Source: Cyclobacteriaceae bacterium
GTDB taxonomy: Bacteria > Bacteroidota > Bacteroidia > Cytophagales > Cyclobacteriaceae
Length of the DNA: 64,000 nucleotides
Assembly: GCA_019638395.1 (NCBI GenBank)
Contig: JAHBTX010000001.1
Location: 992,001 to 1,056,000, forward strand
Direction of reading: 5' to 3'
Both the position numbers and the translations under genes were made by a program. The notes below the pieces were generated by a model. The model searched no databases. It saw nothing but the letters and a program-made list of their open reading frames with translations, and was not told the DNA's origin. This document shows, piece by piece, positions 18,194 through 25,920 of this stretch. The first letter of the stretch is position 1, and the number at the start of each line of letters is the position of its first letter.

Positions 18194-18658
18194 TTAGTTC
18201 TGATCGTTATCTTCCAGGGTTGAGTATAAAAGCTTTCGTGCATTTGCTTTTCTCAACTCTGTTTCGATATCGGCAATCAGGCCGCGTTTGGCATCTTTAT
18301 CAACCTTTAACGACACGGTAATCTGATCGCGCTCTACTTCATCCAACTTTGCTTTCTGTTCATTTACCCAACGTATAATATCCTTGGTATCAATAAACAG
18401 ATCATCGGCCTGAATTTTAGGCTCTTTACCATATTGCTGCACTTTGGTTGGCTCGCCTACATACAAGTTGGCCACCAGTGACTTGCGCATTAGCTTACGA
18501 AGCTGGGTAGCTTTCGGAATTTGCTGCTTAACCTCTAAAGAAGTCTTTCTCATTTCTGTTGTAACCATGAAGAAAAACAACAGCATGAAAACCACATCTG
18601 GCATGGAAGAGGTTGGTATATCCTGCTTCACATTCGTCTTTTTCTTAAATTTTGCCAT
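18194..18658 (-). CDS. exbD: ExbD/TolR-type biopolymer transport protein (second copy)
   Basis: A 154-residue protein with a single N-terminal membrane helix. The Asp of the ExbD proton path lies in SSMPDVVFMLLFFFMVTTEM, and the rest forms a periplasmic domain ending RKLLYSTLEDNDQN. It pairs with an ExbB pentamer to couple proton flow to TonB or an equivalent energiser. It is the last gene of the exbB-107aa-exbD-exbD unit, 18 nt below the other exbD, and is followed by a strong terminator. Confidence 0.9.
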   Translation of the reverse strand: MAKFKKKTNVKQDIPTSSMPDVVFMLLFFFMVTTEMRKTSLEVKQQIPKATQLRKLMRKSLVANLYVGEPTKVQQYGKEPKIQADDLFIDTKDIIRWVNEQKAKLDEVERDQITVSLKVDKDAKRGLIADIETELRKANARKLLYSTLEDNDQN

Positions 18659-18676
18659 ACTCTTTATGAGTTTAAG

Positions 18677-19234
18677 TTAGTTACCAACTTTGGTTGGATC
18701 AGCAATTGAAATATTGAGCGGTATTCCGGCACGTCCTTTCTCGTAGATAGCCTTGTTAGAGGGTATAGACAAGTCTGAAGCTGCCGCTCTGAATTCAGCA
18801 TTCGAAACACCAGCTTGTTCAGCGTAGATGTCGTAGTAAGCGGCCTGCACAATATCCAATAATTCAATAAACCGTTTATGACTGGTACCTCTATCCGTTT
18901 TAAACGAAACAATGGCTTTTTCCGGATTATCAGAACTTGAAGGATCTTTTCCATTGTTTAGTATGAAGGCTTTAATCTCATCTTTTAAAGTCCGGATATC
19001 CTCCCGGGGCTCCCCTTCAATCAGGAGGGCATCGGATGAGTTTATCTGAATTTTAAACATGTTGCGCTCCTGAATTTTCACATCTTCCGGAGGGTTTGCT
19101 TCCGGTGGTGGTGGTAGCGCAATGCTTAAGCCTTTGTTGTTTGGAATGGTAGTGGTAACCAGAAAGAACGTGAGCAACAAGAAGGCTATATCAGCCATAG
19201 ATGCATTCGGGATTTCTGGTGTTGATCGTGCCAT
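18677..19234 (-). CDS. exbD: ExbD/TolR-type biopolymer transport protein (first copy)
   Basis: A 185-residue protein with helix ASMADIAFLLLTFFLVTTTI, which holds the conserved Asp (MADIAF), and a longer periplasmic domain than the downstream copy. A proline-rich PPPPEANPPEDV linker follows the helix. The two ExbD proteins differ clearly, so the stator may hold a heterodimer. Its ATG shares a base with the stop of the upstream 107-residue gene (position 19234), indicating translational coupling. Confidence 0.9.
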   Translation of the reverse strand: MARSTPEIPNASMADIAFLLLTFFLVTTTIPNNKGLSIALPPPPEANPPEDVKIQERNMFKIQINSSDALLIEGEPREDIRTLKDEIKAFILNNGKDPSSSDNPEKAIVSFKTDRGTSHKRFIELLDIVQAAYYDIYAEQAGVSNAEFRAAASDLSIPSNKAIYEKGRAGIPLNISIADPTKVGN

Positions 19235-19557
19235 TACTTAAGTGCTTTATTGATTTCTGAAAATATAACGCCTACAGCGGCTATTATAAAAACTATATAA
19301 AATACAGTAAGCCCGGCTCCGATCAGTTTTGAAGAAGACTCATCTACACCTGCCATTACATAACGTGGTGTTACACTCCCATCTGATACCGCATAAGCAA
19401 TCAGGAATACTACTACCAAAACCACCACGCCAGCCATTGATTTAAGTAAACCTTTGGGTGACTTAAGGGCATTTATTAAGGGTAACACGATTGCTGCTAT
19501 AACGGCCACTAAGAAGAAGGCGAACATTACGTATAATCCAATATCTATACTATCCAT
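19234..19557 (-). CDS. Small four-helix membrane protein of the exb operon
   Basis: A 107-residue protein with about three or four hydrophobic helices: VMFAFFLVAVIAAIVLPLI, LKSMAGVVVLVVVFLIAYAV and LTVFYIVFIIAAVGVIFSEI. No known motif. It lies between exbB (8-nt gap) and the first exbD (1-nt overlap). The same small gene recurs in ExbBD operons of Bacteroidota as I recall them, suggesting an accessory subunit of the proton channel. That role is inferred from position only. Confidence 0.75.
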   Translation of the reverse strand: MDSIDIGLYVMFAFFLVAVIAAIVLPLINALKSPKGLLKSMAGVVVLVVVFLIAYAVSDGSVTPRYVMAGVDESSSKLIGAGLTVFYIVFIIAAVGVIFSEINKALK

Positions 19558-19565
19558 AGTTATGC

Positions 19566-20315
19566 TTATTTAGATAGTTTGTGCTTAACCAGAATATCCA
19601 CTAATGCAATAGAAGCATCTTCCATTGAGTTAACCAGGCTGTCGATTTTCGATACCAAGTAGTTATAAAGTGTTTGAAGTACCATACCCACAATCAAACC
19701 ACCTACTGTTGTGATCAAGGCTGTTTTCATACCACCAGCAACAACCTGAGGCGAAATATCACCGGCTGCTTCAATCGCATCGAAGGCGTTCACCATCCCG
19801 ATTACAGTACCAAAGAAACCAAGCATGGGGCCGAGTGAAATAAACAACGATACCCAGATAAGACCACGCTCCAAGCGGGCCATTTCCACACCACCATACG
19901 AAACAATCGATTTTTCAACCATTTCAATTCCTTCTGATGAGCGCATAAGCCCCTGAGTAAAAATAGAAGCAACTGGGCCACGTGTGTTTTTAGTAACGTC
20001 TTTGGCAGCTTCAATTCCACCTTTGGCTAAGGCATCTTCAATTTGCCCCAATAATTTTTTGGTATTGGTGGTGGCCAGGTTAAGGGTAATAATTCTTTCA
20101 ATAGAAATTGCCAAGCCTAAGATTAAACAGATAAGAATTGGCCACATAAAGGTAGGGCCACCCTCAATAAATTTGTTTTTAATCTGTTGTTGAAATGAGG
20201 CTGAGTCACCTGATGCCTCTTCAGTGGTTGCGCCTTGGGAATCCTGGGTGTAAGCCTGTGTGGTGCTGAAAGCAAGCACCCCGATTAACGCAAAAATCGA
20301 AAGTAATTTTTTCAT
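19566..20315 (-). CDS. exbB: MotA/TolQ/ExbB proton channel protein
   Basis: A 249-residue inner-membrane protein. It has an N-terminal signal-like segment (MKKLLSIFALIGVLAFSTTQAYTQ), then helices MWPILICLILGLAISIERI, GLIWVSLFISLGPMLGFFGTVIGMV and a third near TTVGGLIVGMVLQTLYNYL. GLLGTVxGM (here GFFGTVIGM) is the family hallmark. With two ExbD partners it would power TonB-dependent uptake such as the SusC in this window, or gliding/secretion. It has its own promoter at 20347-20375. Confidence 0.92.
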   Translation of the reverse strand: MKKLLSIFALIGVLAFSTTQAYTQDSQGATTEEASGDSASFQQQIKNKFIEGGPTFMWPILICLILGLAISIERIITLNLATTNTKKLLGQIEDALAKGGIEAAKDVTKNTRGPVASIFTQGLMRSSEGIEMVEKSIVSYGGVEMARLERGLIWVSLFISLGPMLGFFGTVIGMVNAFDAIEAAGDISPQVVAGGMKTALITTVGGLIVGMVLQTLYNYLVSKIDSLVNSMEDASIALVDILVKHKLSK

Positions 20316-20346
20316 GGTTTAAGGTTTAGATAATACTTGAAGTGGC

Positions 20347-20375
20347 CAAATTTAAAGGTTTTGATTAATCCCAAA
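20347..20375 (-). promoter_or_regulatory. Bacteroidota-type promoter of the exb operon
   Basis: On the minus strand TTTG (20372-20375), 17-nt spacer, TAAATTTG (20347-20354). Predicted start about 20340, leaving a leader of some 25 nt before the exbB ATG. The remaining 20376-20614 is AT-rich; apart from a small CATGTT/AACATG hairpin near 20576-20592 I see nothing in it. Confidence 0.75.
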
Positions 20376-20614
20376 CAAGATTTTAAAAAAAAAACTAAAA
20401 TTCTATTCTGTGCCCTTCTGCTTTCTGCCATAGAATTCAAATTACGTCCGTTAGTCACGCAAAATTTGATTTTGTTTAATTCTTGTCTGGCGTTAATTTT
20501 TTATTTCTTAAAAGTTACTTGGAAAGGGCTTGAAATCATCTTGCACCGGGGCGTAAATCATTTTATTGGCCATTTCATGTTGGCTTAACATGACAAAACG
20601 TTTGGCTGGCAGTA

Positions 20615-20645
20615 TTTGAAAGGGAAAGATTAATCCATTTCTTTG
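20615..20645 (+). promoter_or_regulatory. Probable promoter of tRNA-Ser
   Basis: TTTG at 20615-20618, 19-nt spacer, TTTCTTTG at 20638-20645 (seven of eight consensus positions, A replaced by T). It ends 12 nt before the mature tRNA. Confidence 0.5.
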
Positions 20646-20657
20646 CGGGGCTTTTTT

Positions 20658-20747
20658 GGAGAGGTGTCCGAGTGGTTGAAGGAGCACGCCTGGAAAGTGT
20701 GTTTACCTGAAAGGGTAACGCGGGTTCGAATCCCGCTCTCTCCGCCA
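20658..20747 (+). tRNA. tRNA-Ser (GGA anticodon)
   Basis: Class II cloverleaf. The acceptor stem is GGAGAGG with TCTCTCC. The anticodon stem CACGC/GTGTG encloses loop CTGGAAA with anticodon GGA, which reads UCC/UCU serine codons. A long variable arm (TTACC/GGTAA) and T-arm GCGGG-TTCGAAT-CCCGC follow. Discriminator G and an encoded CCA end at 20747, only 5 nt before the stop of the convergent asparaginase gene. Confidence 0.96.
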
Positions 20748-20752
20748 TTCTT

Positions 20753-21811
20753 TTATGCCATTTCACCAGCCAGAGAAACTCCGATTCGCGCTCGTGTTCC
20801 TTCTATATCATACTCGGCCAGCAGCAACATAAGCTTAGTAATGGCTGCCTCCAAGGTAATATCACCGCCACTTATAACCCCAATATCGGCTAATACCTTG
20901 CTGGTTTCGTACCGGCCCTGCTCCACCATGCCGCCAGGGCATTGCGATACGTTTAGCAAAATTAAACCGCGGTTGATTGCTGCCCCCAAACTTTCAACAA
21001 ACCAACGGGCTGTTGGTGCATTGCCAGAACCAAAAGTTTCGATTATTACAGCCTTCACTCCATTTGTGTTTAAAACGGCTTCTACCATTTGCGGGCTTAT
21101 TCCCGGAAATAGTTTGAGGATTGAAACCGAAGCATCGAACTTTGATAAAAGCCTGAGTGGCCCGGCAGCCGCAGGTGCGATAGCGGCCAGGTTGTAATCA
21201 ATTTTAACCCCGGCCTTGGCTAACACCGGATAGTTACCTGATTCAAACGCATCAAAATGCATGCTTTCTACTTTTTTGGCACGATTGCCCCGCAGCAATT
21301 GATAATCGAAGTAAATACAAACTTCAGGAACAAGCGGTTTATCATTCAGCTTGGCGGAAGTAATCTCCAATGCGGTAATCAGGTTTTCACGCGCATCGGA
21401 CCGGGGTTGGCTAATAGGCAACTGGGCTCCTGTAAAAATAACCGGCTTGGCCAGGTTGGGTAACATAAAACTAATGGCCGAAGCTGTAAAGGCCATTGTG
21501 TCGGTTCCGTGCAACACCACAAAGCCATCTTGTAAATCGTAATTATCAAAAATAATTTCACCAATTGCTTTCCAATGCTCAGGTGAAATATTAGATGAGT
21601 CAACCGGATTAGTAAACGAAACAACTGTAATTTCAAGAAAGAGATTTCGCAAGGCCGGTAGTTGTTCCTTTATCAGAGAGAAGTCGAACGGAATTAATAC
21701 CCCCGATTCATTGTACGTCATTCCAAATGTACCCCCGGTATAAATAATCATTACGCGCGAGCGGGCTTCGGCTGGTGTAGCCGTGTTAATACTGATGCGT
21801 GTGTACTTCAT
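20753..21811 (-). CDS. ansA: Type I L-asparaginase
   Basis: A 352-residue cytoplasmic-type asparaginase with no signal peptide. The first nucleophile Thr lies in VMIIYTGGTFGMTY and the second catalytic group in VVLHGTDTMAFTASAIS (HGTDTM). It releases aspartate and ammonia from asparagine. The start ATG overlaps the tatD stop by 4 nt, so asparaginase is the downstream member of a tatD-ansA pair. Its stop nearly meets the tRNA-Ser. Confidence 0.94.
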   Translation of the reverse strand: MKYTRISINTATPAEARSRVMIIYTGGTFGMTYNESGVLIPFDFSLIKEQLPALRNLFLEITVVSFTNPVDSSNISPEHWKAIGEIIFDNYDLQDGFVVLHGTDTMAFTASAISFMLPNLAKPVIFTGAQLPISQPRSDARENLITALEITSAKLNDKPLVPEVCIYFDYQLLRGNRAKKVESMHFDAFESGNYPVLAKAGVKIDYNLAAIAPAAAGPLRLLSKFDASVSILKLFPGISPQMVEAVLNTNGVKAVIIETFGSGNAPTARWFVESLGAAINRGLILLNVSQCPGGMVEQGRYETSKVLADIGVISGGDITLEAAITKLMLLLAEYDIEGTRARIGVSLAGEMA

Positions 21812-22578
21812 CTCTCAAACAATCTGGTTGCATTAGAATGGGTTTGTTGCATCAATTCTTGCAGCGTTATGTTTCGTAATGCAGCTACCCGGCTTGCAAT
21901 TAAAGGAATATATTCGGGAGTATTGCGTTTACCGCGATGGGGTGCTGGTGCCAGGTATGGGCTATCGGTTTCCAGCACAATCCGGTTGCCATCAAGCTGC
22001 GGAATTACAGTATCTAATCCGCCATTCTTAAATGTAGCCACACCACCTAAGCCCACATAAAAACCAAGATCAAAAATCTTCTTTGCTTGTTCAACCGAGC
22101 CGGTGAAGCAATGGAATACACCAGTTAAAGCCGGGCCGGCAAAGGGTTGTAGCAGTGCAATTGTTTCATCAATGGATTGGCGACAATGAATTACCAACGG
22201 CAGCTTATATTGCCTGGCCCAGGTTGTTTGTATTTTAAAAGCTTCCTGTTGTTGTTCCCAATAGGTTTTATCCCAATATAAATCGGTACCCATTTCGCCA
22301 ATTGCAGCAAAACGTTTTTTTTGTAACCAGCTCTCAACCAGATAAAGTTCTTTTTCAAAATCTTTTTTTACCGAACAAGGATGCAGGCCCATCATGGCTA
22401 TACATTGGTGCGGAAACTTTGCCTCTACCTCTAACATATTATCAATCGAAGTATGATCTACATTAGGCATGTAAATCAGCTCTACTTGTTGTGCTGTGCA
22501 ACGGGCTAGTACCTCTTGGCGGTCGCCATCAAATTCTTTTGCATAAATGTGTGCGTGGCTGTCGATCCAAAAACTCAT
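21808..22578 (-). CDS. TatD-family metal-dependent DNase
   Basis: A 256-residue TIM-barrel hydrolase. Metal ligands are visible as DSHAHIY near the N-terminus, GEMGTD (Glu), VIHCRQS, GVFHCFTG and the late LETDSPYLAP (Asp). TatD proteins are 3'-5' exonucleases or deoxyribonucleases linked to DNA repair. Overlaps ansA by 4 nt and follows the glycosyltransferase gene by 4 nt, making a three-gene minus-strand run. Confidence 0.93.
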   Translation of the reverse strand: MSFWIDSHAHIYAKEFDGDRQEVLARCTAQQVELIYMPNVDHTSIDNMLEVEAKFPHQCIAMMGLHPCSVKKDFEKELYLVESWLQKKRFAAIGEMGTDLYWDKTYWEQQQEAFKIQTTWARQYKLPLVIHCRQSIDETIALLQPFAGPALTGVFHCFTGSVEQAKKIFDLGFYVGLGGVATFKNGGLDTVIPQLDGNRIVLETDSPYLAPAPHRGKRNTPEYIPLIASRVAALRNITLQELMQQTHSNATRLFER

Positions 22579-22582
22579 GCGG

Positions 22583-23635
22583 CTAAATTAACAATTCATC
22601 CAAAGCCTGCTTTAACTGATTCTTATTTTCGCTTCTTCTAAATCCCAAACAAGCCGGCAGTATCGCGAAAGCTTTTTCCAAATCGATTTCACCTTGCGAT
22701 TGCACTACCGCTATCTTGTTTTCTTTTACATACTGACCGAGGTATTCCTGTTCGGTTTGGCCCGGGGTTGGAACCAGAATTACCTGTTGTTTTCCTAAAC
22801 AATACAAATCCATAATAGTGCTGTATCCACTACGTGCTATAATTACCGATGCATTTACCATCAGTTCTTCCAACTCGGCAGCCGGAAGATGATTAATAAG
22901 TTCTACGCCATTCTGCACGCGAACATCGGCTGTATGTGTTACCCCCCGCACAATTACAGAAGGGCGCATAAGTTTAGTGAGTTGCGCCAGTAAGGTTTGC
23001 TCGAATAACGTTCGTTGATTTTCCGGGCCCGAAACCAGGCCCACTATAAGTGAATCGTTTGTGGCGTTGGCCGGAGTTGCAAACCGGCTAAGCATACCAA
23101 CAAACCGATGTGGTATTTTTACTCCTGCTGTAAATGGTTGTGTAATTCCGGCAGGCCCGGAATCAGGAATCCAAACAGTATTAAATTTTTCAAGGGCTTT
23201 TTTTAGCGTTGCGTTGATGATGGTAGCACCCACATTCCAGACGCCAGAAAACAATAACTGCAATTGATGGGTGATAATAATGGAAGGAATTTTTTCGCTG
23301 AAACATCCATACCTGTTATCGGAAATGATATGGGTGAAATGTAACTCGGCTATTAATTCCTGAACCTGTTGATGCTCCTGCCGGATAGTTTTTTGGATGC
23401 GTGGTAACTGCATGAGCATATTAAGCATGAGCGAACCATGTGCAGGATAGGTAACTTCATGTGCCGGTAACTGTATAAAACGCAAGGCACTAAACTCTTG
23501 CTTCAACAAATGTAAAGCGGCACCATCGCTGCCAATGGTAACCTCGATGTTACGTTGCAATAACTGATTAATAACCGGGATACTGCGCGTGGCATGACCC
23601 AGCCCCCAATTCAATACTGCAACAAAAACATGCAT
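22583..23635 (-). CDS. GT-B glycosyltransferase (GT1/GT28-like)
   Basis: A 350-residue protein with the GT-B layout. The N-terminal Rossmann part begins HVFVAVLNWGLGHATRSIPV, with the glycine-rich GLGHATR loop of MurG/MGT enzymes. The C-terminal nucleotide-sugar part has ASVIIARSGYSTIMDLYCLG and VLVPTPGQTEQEYLG. The donor is probably a UDP-sugar and the acceptor unknown. It sits between the polysaccharide deacetylase gene and tatD, all minus strand with gaps of 18 and 4 nt, so the deacetylase and this enzyme may modify the same envelope glycan. Confidence 0.82.
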   Translation of the reverse strand: MHVFVAVLNWGLGHATRSIPVINQLLQRNIEVTIGSDGAALHLLKQEFSALRFIQLPAHEVTYPAHGSLMLNMLMQLPRIQKTIRQEHQQVQELIAELHFTHIISDNRYGCFSEKIPSIIITHQLQLLFSGVWNVGATIINATLKKALEKFNTVWIPDSGPAGITQPFTAGVKIPHRFVGMLSRFATPANATNDSLIVGLVSGPENQRTLFEQTLLAQLTKLMRPSVIVRGVTHTADVRVQNGVELINHLPAAELEELMVNASVIIARSGYSTIMDLYCLGKQQVILVPTPGQTEQEYLGQYVKENKIAVVQSQGEIDLEKAFAILPACLGFRRSENKNQLKQALDELLI

Positions 23636-23653
23636 ATACCTGATATTAGTATG

Positions 23654-24337
23654 TTAAAGTCTTTCAAAGGTGTAACCTTTTTCGTTCAAAAATTCGAGGT
23701 AGCGCGGCAGGGCAAACATCATGTTCCGCTCAGCTTTGTAACTATCATGAAATACTACAATTGAACCTGACCTGGTTGCCCGAATGGTGCCTCGAATGCA
23801 TACATCCGGAGTTATGCTGTTACGATAATCTTGCGTAAGCACATCCCACATAATGATTTTATATTTTTCTTTCAACGCACTAATCTGGCTATGGGTTATG
23901 CGGCCGTACGGTGGGCGAAAGAGTTGGTAATTAGTTGCAGGTAATCGGTGTTCGGTAATTGGTAATCGGTTTTCAGTGGTATGCGGTTGGTTGGAGTGCT
24001 GAGATTTAAGTATTGCTTCGCATTTATTAATGTTTTCGATATAGGTTTGCAAAGGAGTTTTCCAACCTTTAAGATGATTGAACGTGTGGTTGCCAATGGC
24101 ATGACCAGTCGTTAAAATTTTTGCAAATACTTCGGGGTGTTTCTGCACGTTATCGCCAATACAAAAAAAAGTAGCCACTGCCTTATACTGCTTCAATGTT
24201 TCCAACACAAAGTCGGTTGCACCGGGAACGGGACCATCATCGAATGTGAGGTAAACTTTTTTCTCGGTTGCCGGCATGCGCCACACCAACTTCGGGTAAA
24301 GCCAGGGAAGAAAAAAAGGTGTTTGAAACAGATTCAA
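23654..24337 (-). CDS. Polysaccharide deacetylase (NodB domain) with in-frame repeat insert
   Basis: A 227-residue carbohydrate esterase 4 protein that removes N-acetyl groups from a glycan. The catalytic-base/metal Asp pair is in YLTFDDGPVPGA (D33, D34) and the metal His in AIGNHTFNHLKG (H84, H88). The second half has FRPPYGR, IMWDVLTQDY and IVVFHDSY. Between KSQ (113) and FRPPYG (140) lies a foreign-looking stretch, TENRLPI followed by TEHRLPA, encoded by 7-nt period repeats (23922-23991). The insertion is between the NodB motif-2 helix and motif 3 and keeps the frame. The start is TTG 24335-24337; no ATG is available upstream because the repeat tract begins there. Confidence 0.9.
   Translation of the reverse strand: MNLFQTPFFLPWLYPKLVWRMPATEKKVYLTFDDGPVPGATDFVLETLKQYKAVATFFCIGDNVQKHPEVFAKILTTGHAIGNHTFNHLKGWKTPLQTYIENINKCEAILKSQHSNQPHTTENRLPITEHRLPATNYQLFRPPYGRITHSQISALKEKYKIIMWDVLTQDYRNSITPDVCIRGTIRATRSGSIVVFHDSYKAERNMMFALPRYLEFLNEKGYTFERL
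23922..23991. repeat. Heptanucleotide-period repeat inside a coding sequence
   Basis: On the plus strand about eight to ten consecutive 7-nt units end in GGT or AGT in constant phase: AATCGGT twice, GTTCGGT, AATTGGT, AATTAGT and relatives. On the coding (minus) strand it appears as ACCGATT-type units, so three units equal seven codons. It resembles the intergenic tract at 27737-27823, which contains the same ATTACCG and AATCGGT words. Confidence 0.8.
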
Positions 24338-24407
24338 AGATTTAAATTTAAAATTACTCCGGATTCAAAATTTTTAAATCTCGAATTCGAAATTTCAAAT
24401 TATTCTA
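24338..24407. repeat. AT-rich heptanucleotide-period tract filling a gene gap
   Basis: Units in constant 7-nt phase include CTCGAAT, TCGAAAT and TTCAAAT at 24380-24400. The left part (AGATTTA, AATTTAA) is roughly inverse-complementary to the right (TTTAAAT, CTCGAAT), so a hairpin is possible. It occupies the whole space between the SpoIIE stop (24400-24402) and the deacetylase TTG. Confidence 0.65.
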
Positions 24408-25614
24408 CCCGGCACGAAAGAATCGTGATATCATCGCGGTAACCATTGCGGCCTTTAAACCCATCGAGGTTTACAATAATATCCTGATGCATGGTGCGAA
24501 TATCTTTATTACGATTATGCTGCAGGTAATCCACCAATGCCTGCACGCCATACTCGGCACCTGCTTCGTTTATCGTTTCGGTAAGGCCATCGGTATAAGC
24601 AAAAAGTGTAAACGCACTCAAATCGGTAATGAACCCTTCGTTTAAAAATGGCAATGGATTCATAGCCCCCAACACAGTGCTACCTTCTTCTAACAACCGC
24701 ACACCACTTTTATCCATCAGTATAGGTGGGTTATGGCCGGCATTTACATACACCATTGTTTTGAGGCTAAGGTCGTAAATAGCACCAAAGAAAGTTATGA
24801 ACTTTTCGCCTTTGGTGTTTTCCATTACCTGGTAGTTGAGTGCCTCTACAATTTCTTTCAGGTTTGGGGTTTGGCGCAACAATGTTCGTAATGATGCCTG
24901 AAAGTTGGACATCATTAATGCGGCAGGAATTCCTTTTCCGCTAACATCGGCCACACAAATCAAAAACTGATTTTTATTTATAGGCACGTAATCGTAGTAG
25001 TCGCCACCAATTATATCGTGTGGTAAATAGCTGGCTTCAATCTTTAGTCGATCGGTATAAGGCAGCCTTTCGGGAAATAGAAACTGCTGCACATCGCTGG
25101 CAATTTCCAACTCCTTGCGAAATGCTTCTTGTTCTAATTGTTTACGTGCGAGTTTTTTATTTTCAATTGCAACTATAATAATGTTGCTGAGTGCCTGAAT
25201 AAATTTTATGCTCTCATCCCGGTCGTGCTTGTTAGGATGGAGGCCCCCAACAAACACAAGCGCCAGTGTATCGGATTTGTGTGCGACCGGAATAACCAGG
25301 TCGAACTCGTGAAAAACACATTCTTCATCAAATTCATCCATGCGGTGGATGTTTTTGATAAGCTTAAAACGATCGTCCAGCCGGTGCTTTTGAAAATTTG
25401 ACTGGGTGCCAAAACTAACTTTACAATTCCAGATTTCATCTAACACGAAGAGTGCTAACTTCTTGATGTTGAGATTGGAGCGTAAGGTGAAGTTAAAAAT
25501 TTTATAGAGCGACTCCTCCGGAACATTGTTATTGATAGATTGGGTTATCTCCAACAACGCGTTGAGTTCCAGCTCTTTTCTTTCGAGAAGTGTTTTTAGC
25601 TCCAGTTCGTTCAT
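24400..25614 (-). CDS. SpoIIE/RsbU-type PP2C serine phosphatase
   Basis: A 404-residue protein. Residues about 1-35 form a helical or coiled segment (ELELKTLLERKELELNALLE). Residues about 30-155 look like a GAF-type sensor, followed by a helical linker (KKLARKQLEQEAFRKELEIA). Residues about 185-404 are a PP2C_SpoIIE domain with metal-binding GGDYYDY, VADVSGKGIPAALMM, VNAGHNPP and FAYTDGLTE. Such enzymes dephosphorylate anti-anti-sigma or STAS partners in partner-switching. No kinase or STAS gene is adjacent. The start ATG is 28 nt below a 17-bp palindrome. Confidence 0.92.
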   Translation of the reverse strand: MNELELKTLLERKELELNALLEITQSINNNVPEESLYKIFNFTLRSNLNIKKLALFVLDEIWNCKVSFGTQSNFQKHRLDDRFKLIKNIHRMDEFDEECVFHEFDLVIPVAHKSDTLALVFVGGLHPNKHDRDESIKFIQALSNIIIVAIENKKLARKQLEQEAFRKELEIASDVQQFLFPERLPYTDRLKIEASYLPHDIIGGDYYDYVPINKNQFLICVADVSGKGIPAALMMSNFQASLRTLLRQTPNLKEIVEALNYQVMENTKGEKFITFFGAIYDLSLKTMVYVNAGHNPPILMDKSGVRLLEEGSTVLGAMNPLPFLNEGFITDLSAFTLFAYTDGLTETINEAGAEYGVQALVDYLQHNRNKDIRTMHQDIIVNLDGFKGRNGYRDDITILSCRVE

Positions 25615-25641
25615 ACACTATAACATGTAAAAATAGCTAAA

Positions 25642-25658
25642 AGCCAATTCAATTGGCT
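25642..25658. promoter_or_regulatory. Palindrome upstream of the SpoIIE phosphatase gene
   Basis: AGCCAATT-C-AATTGGCT, a perfect 8-bp inverted repeat around one base. It lies 28 nt before the phosphatase ATG (minus strand), a suitable place for an operator or leader hairpin. The region 25615-25772 otherwise shows nothing I can name. Confidence 0.4.
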
Positions 25659-25772
25659 ATACGTTCCGGATAAGCAACTAAGATTAACAAAATATTAAAT
25701 GTTGGGTGGTGATGAGGCCAAACCAATACATAAGTTTTTGCATCAAAATGATCTTGTGAGGTGAGATTAGAA

Positions 25773-25861
25773 TGGTCTGTGAGGACACAGACCAGACCAG
25801 AATTATAGAGGGGCACAGACCAGAATAAAGAAGGTTAGAATGGTCTGTGAGGACACAGACC
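25773..25861. repeat. Two full copies and one half copy of an AGGA-loop hairpin repeat
   Basis: GGTCTGTGAGGACACAGACC occurs at 25774-25793 and at 25842-25861, each embedded in a TTAGAAT...AGAATAA context, so the repeat unit is longer than the hairpin. A right half alone (GCACAGACCAGAATAA) lies near 25813-25828. An 8-bp stem closes an AGGA loop. Degenerate remains (GACCAGGCCAGAGCACAGAC) continue to 25910. This is the 3' space of the GT2 gene (25615-25920), which holds no gene. Confidence 0.8.
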
Positions 25862-25920
25862 AGAATAAGAAGAATAAGAATAAAGAAGACCAGGCCAGAG
25901 CACAGACTATTTGTAACCCA

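Noticed and set aside
20643-21197. 184-codon plus-strand frame across tRNA-Ser
   Set aside because: Runs through the tRNA and then antisense to asparaginase; no family features.
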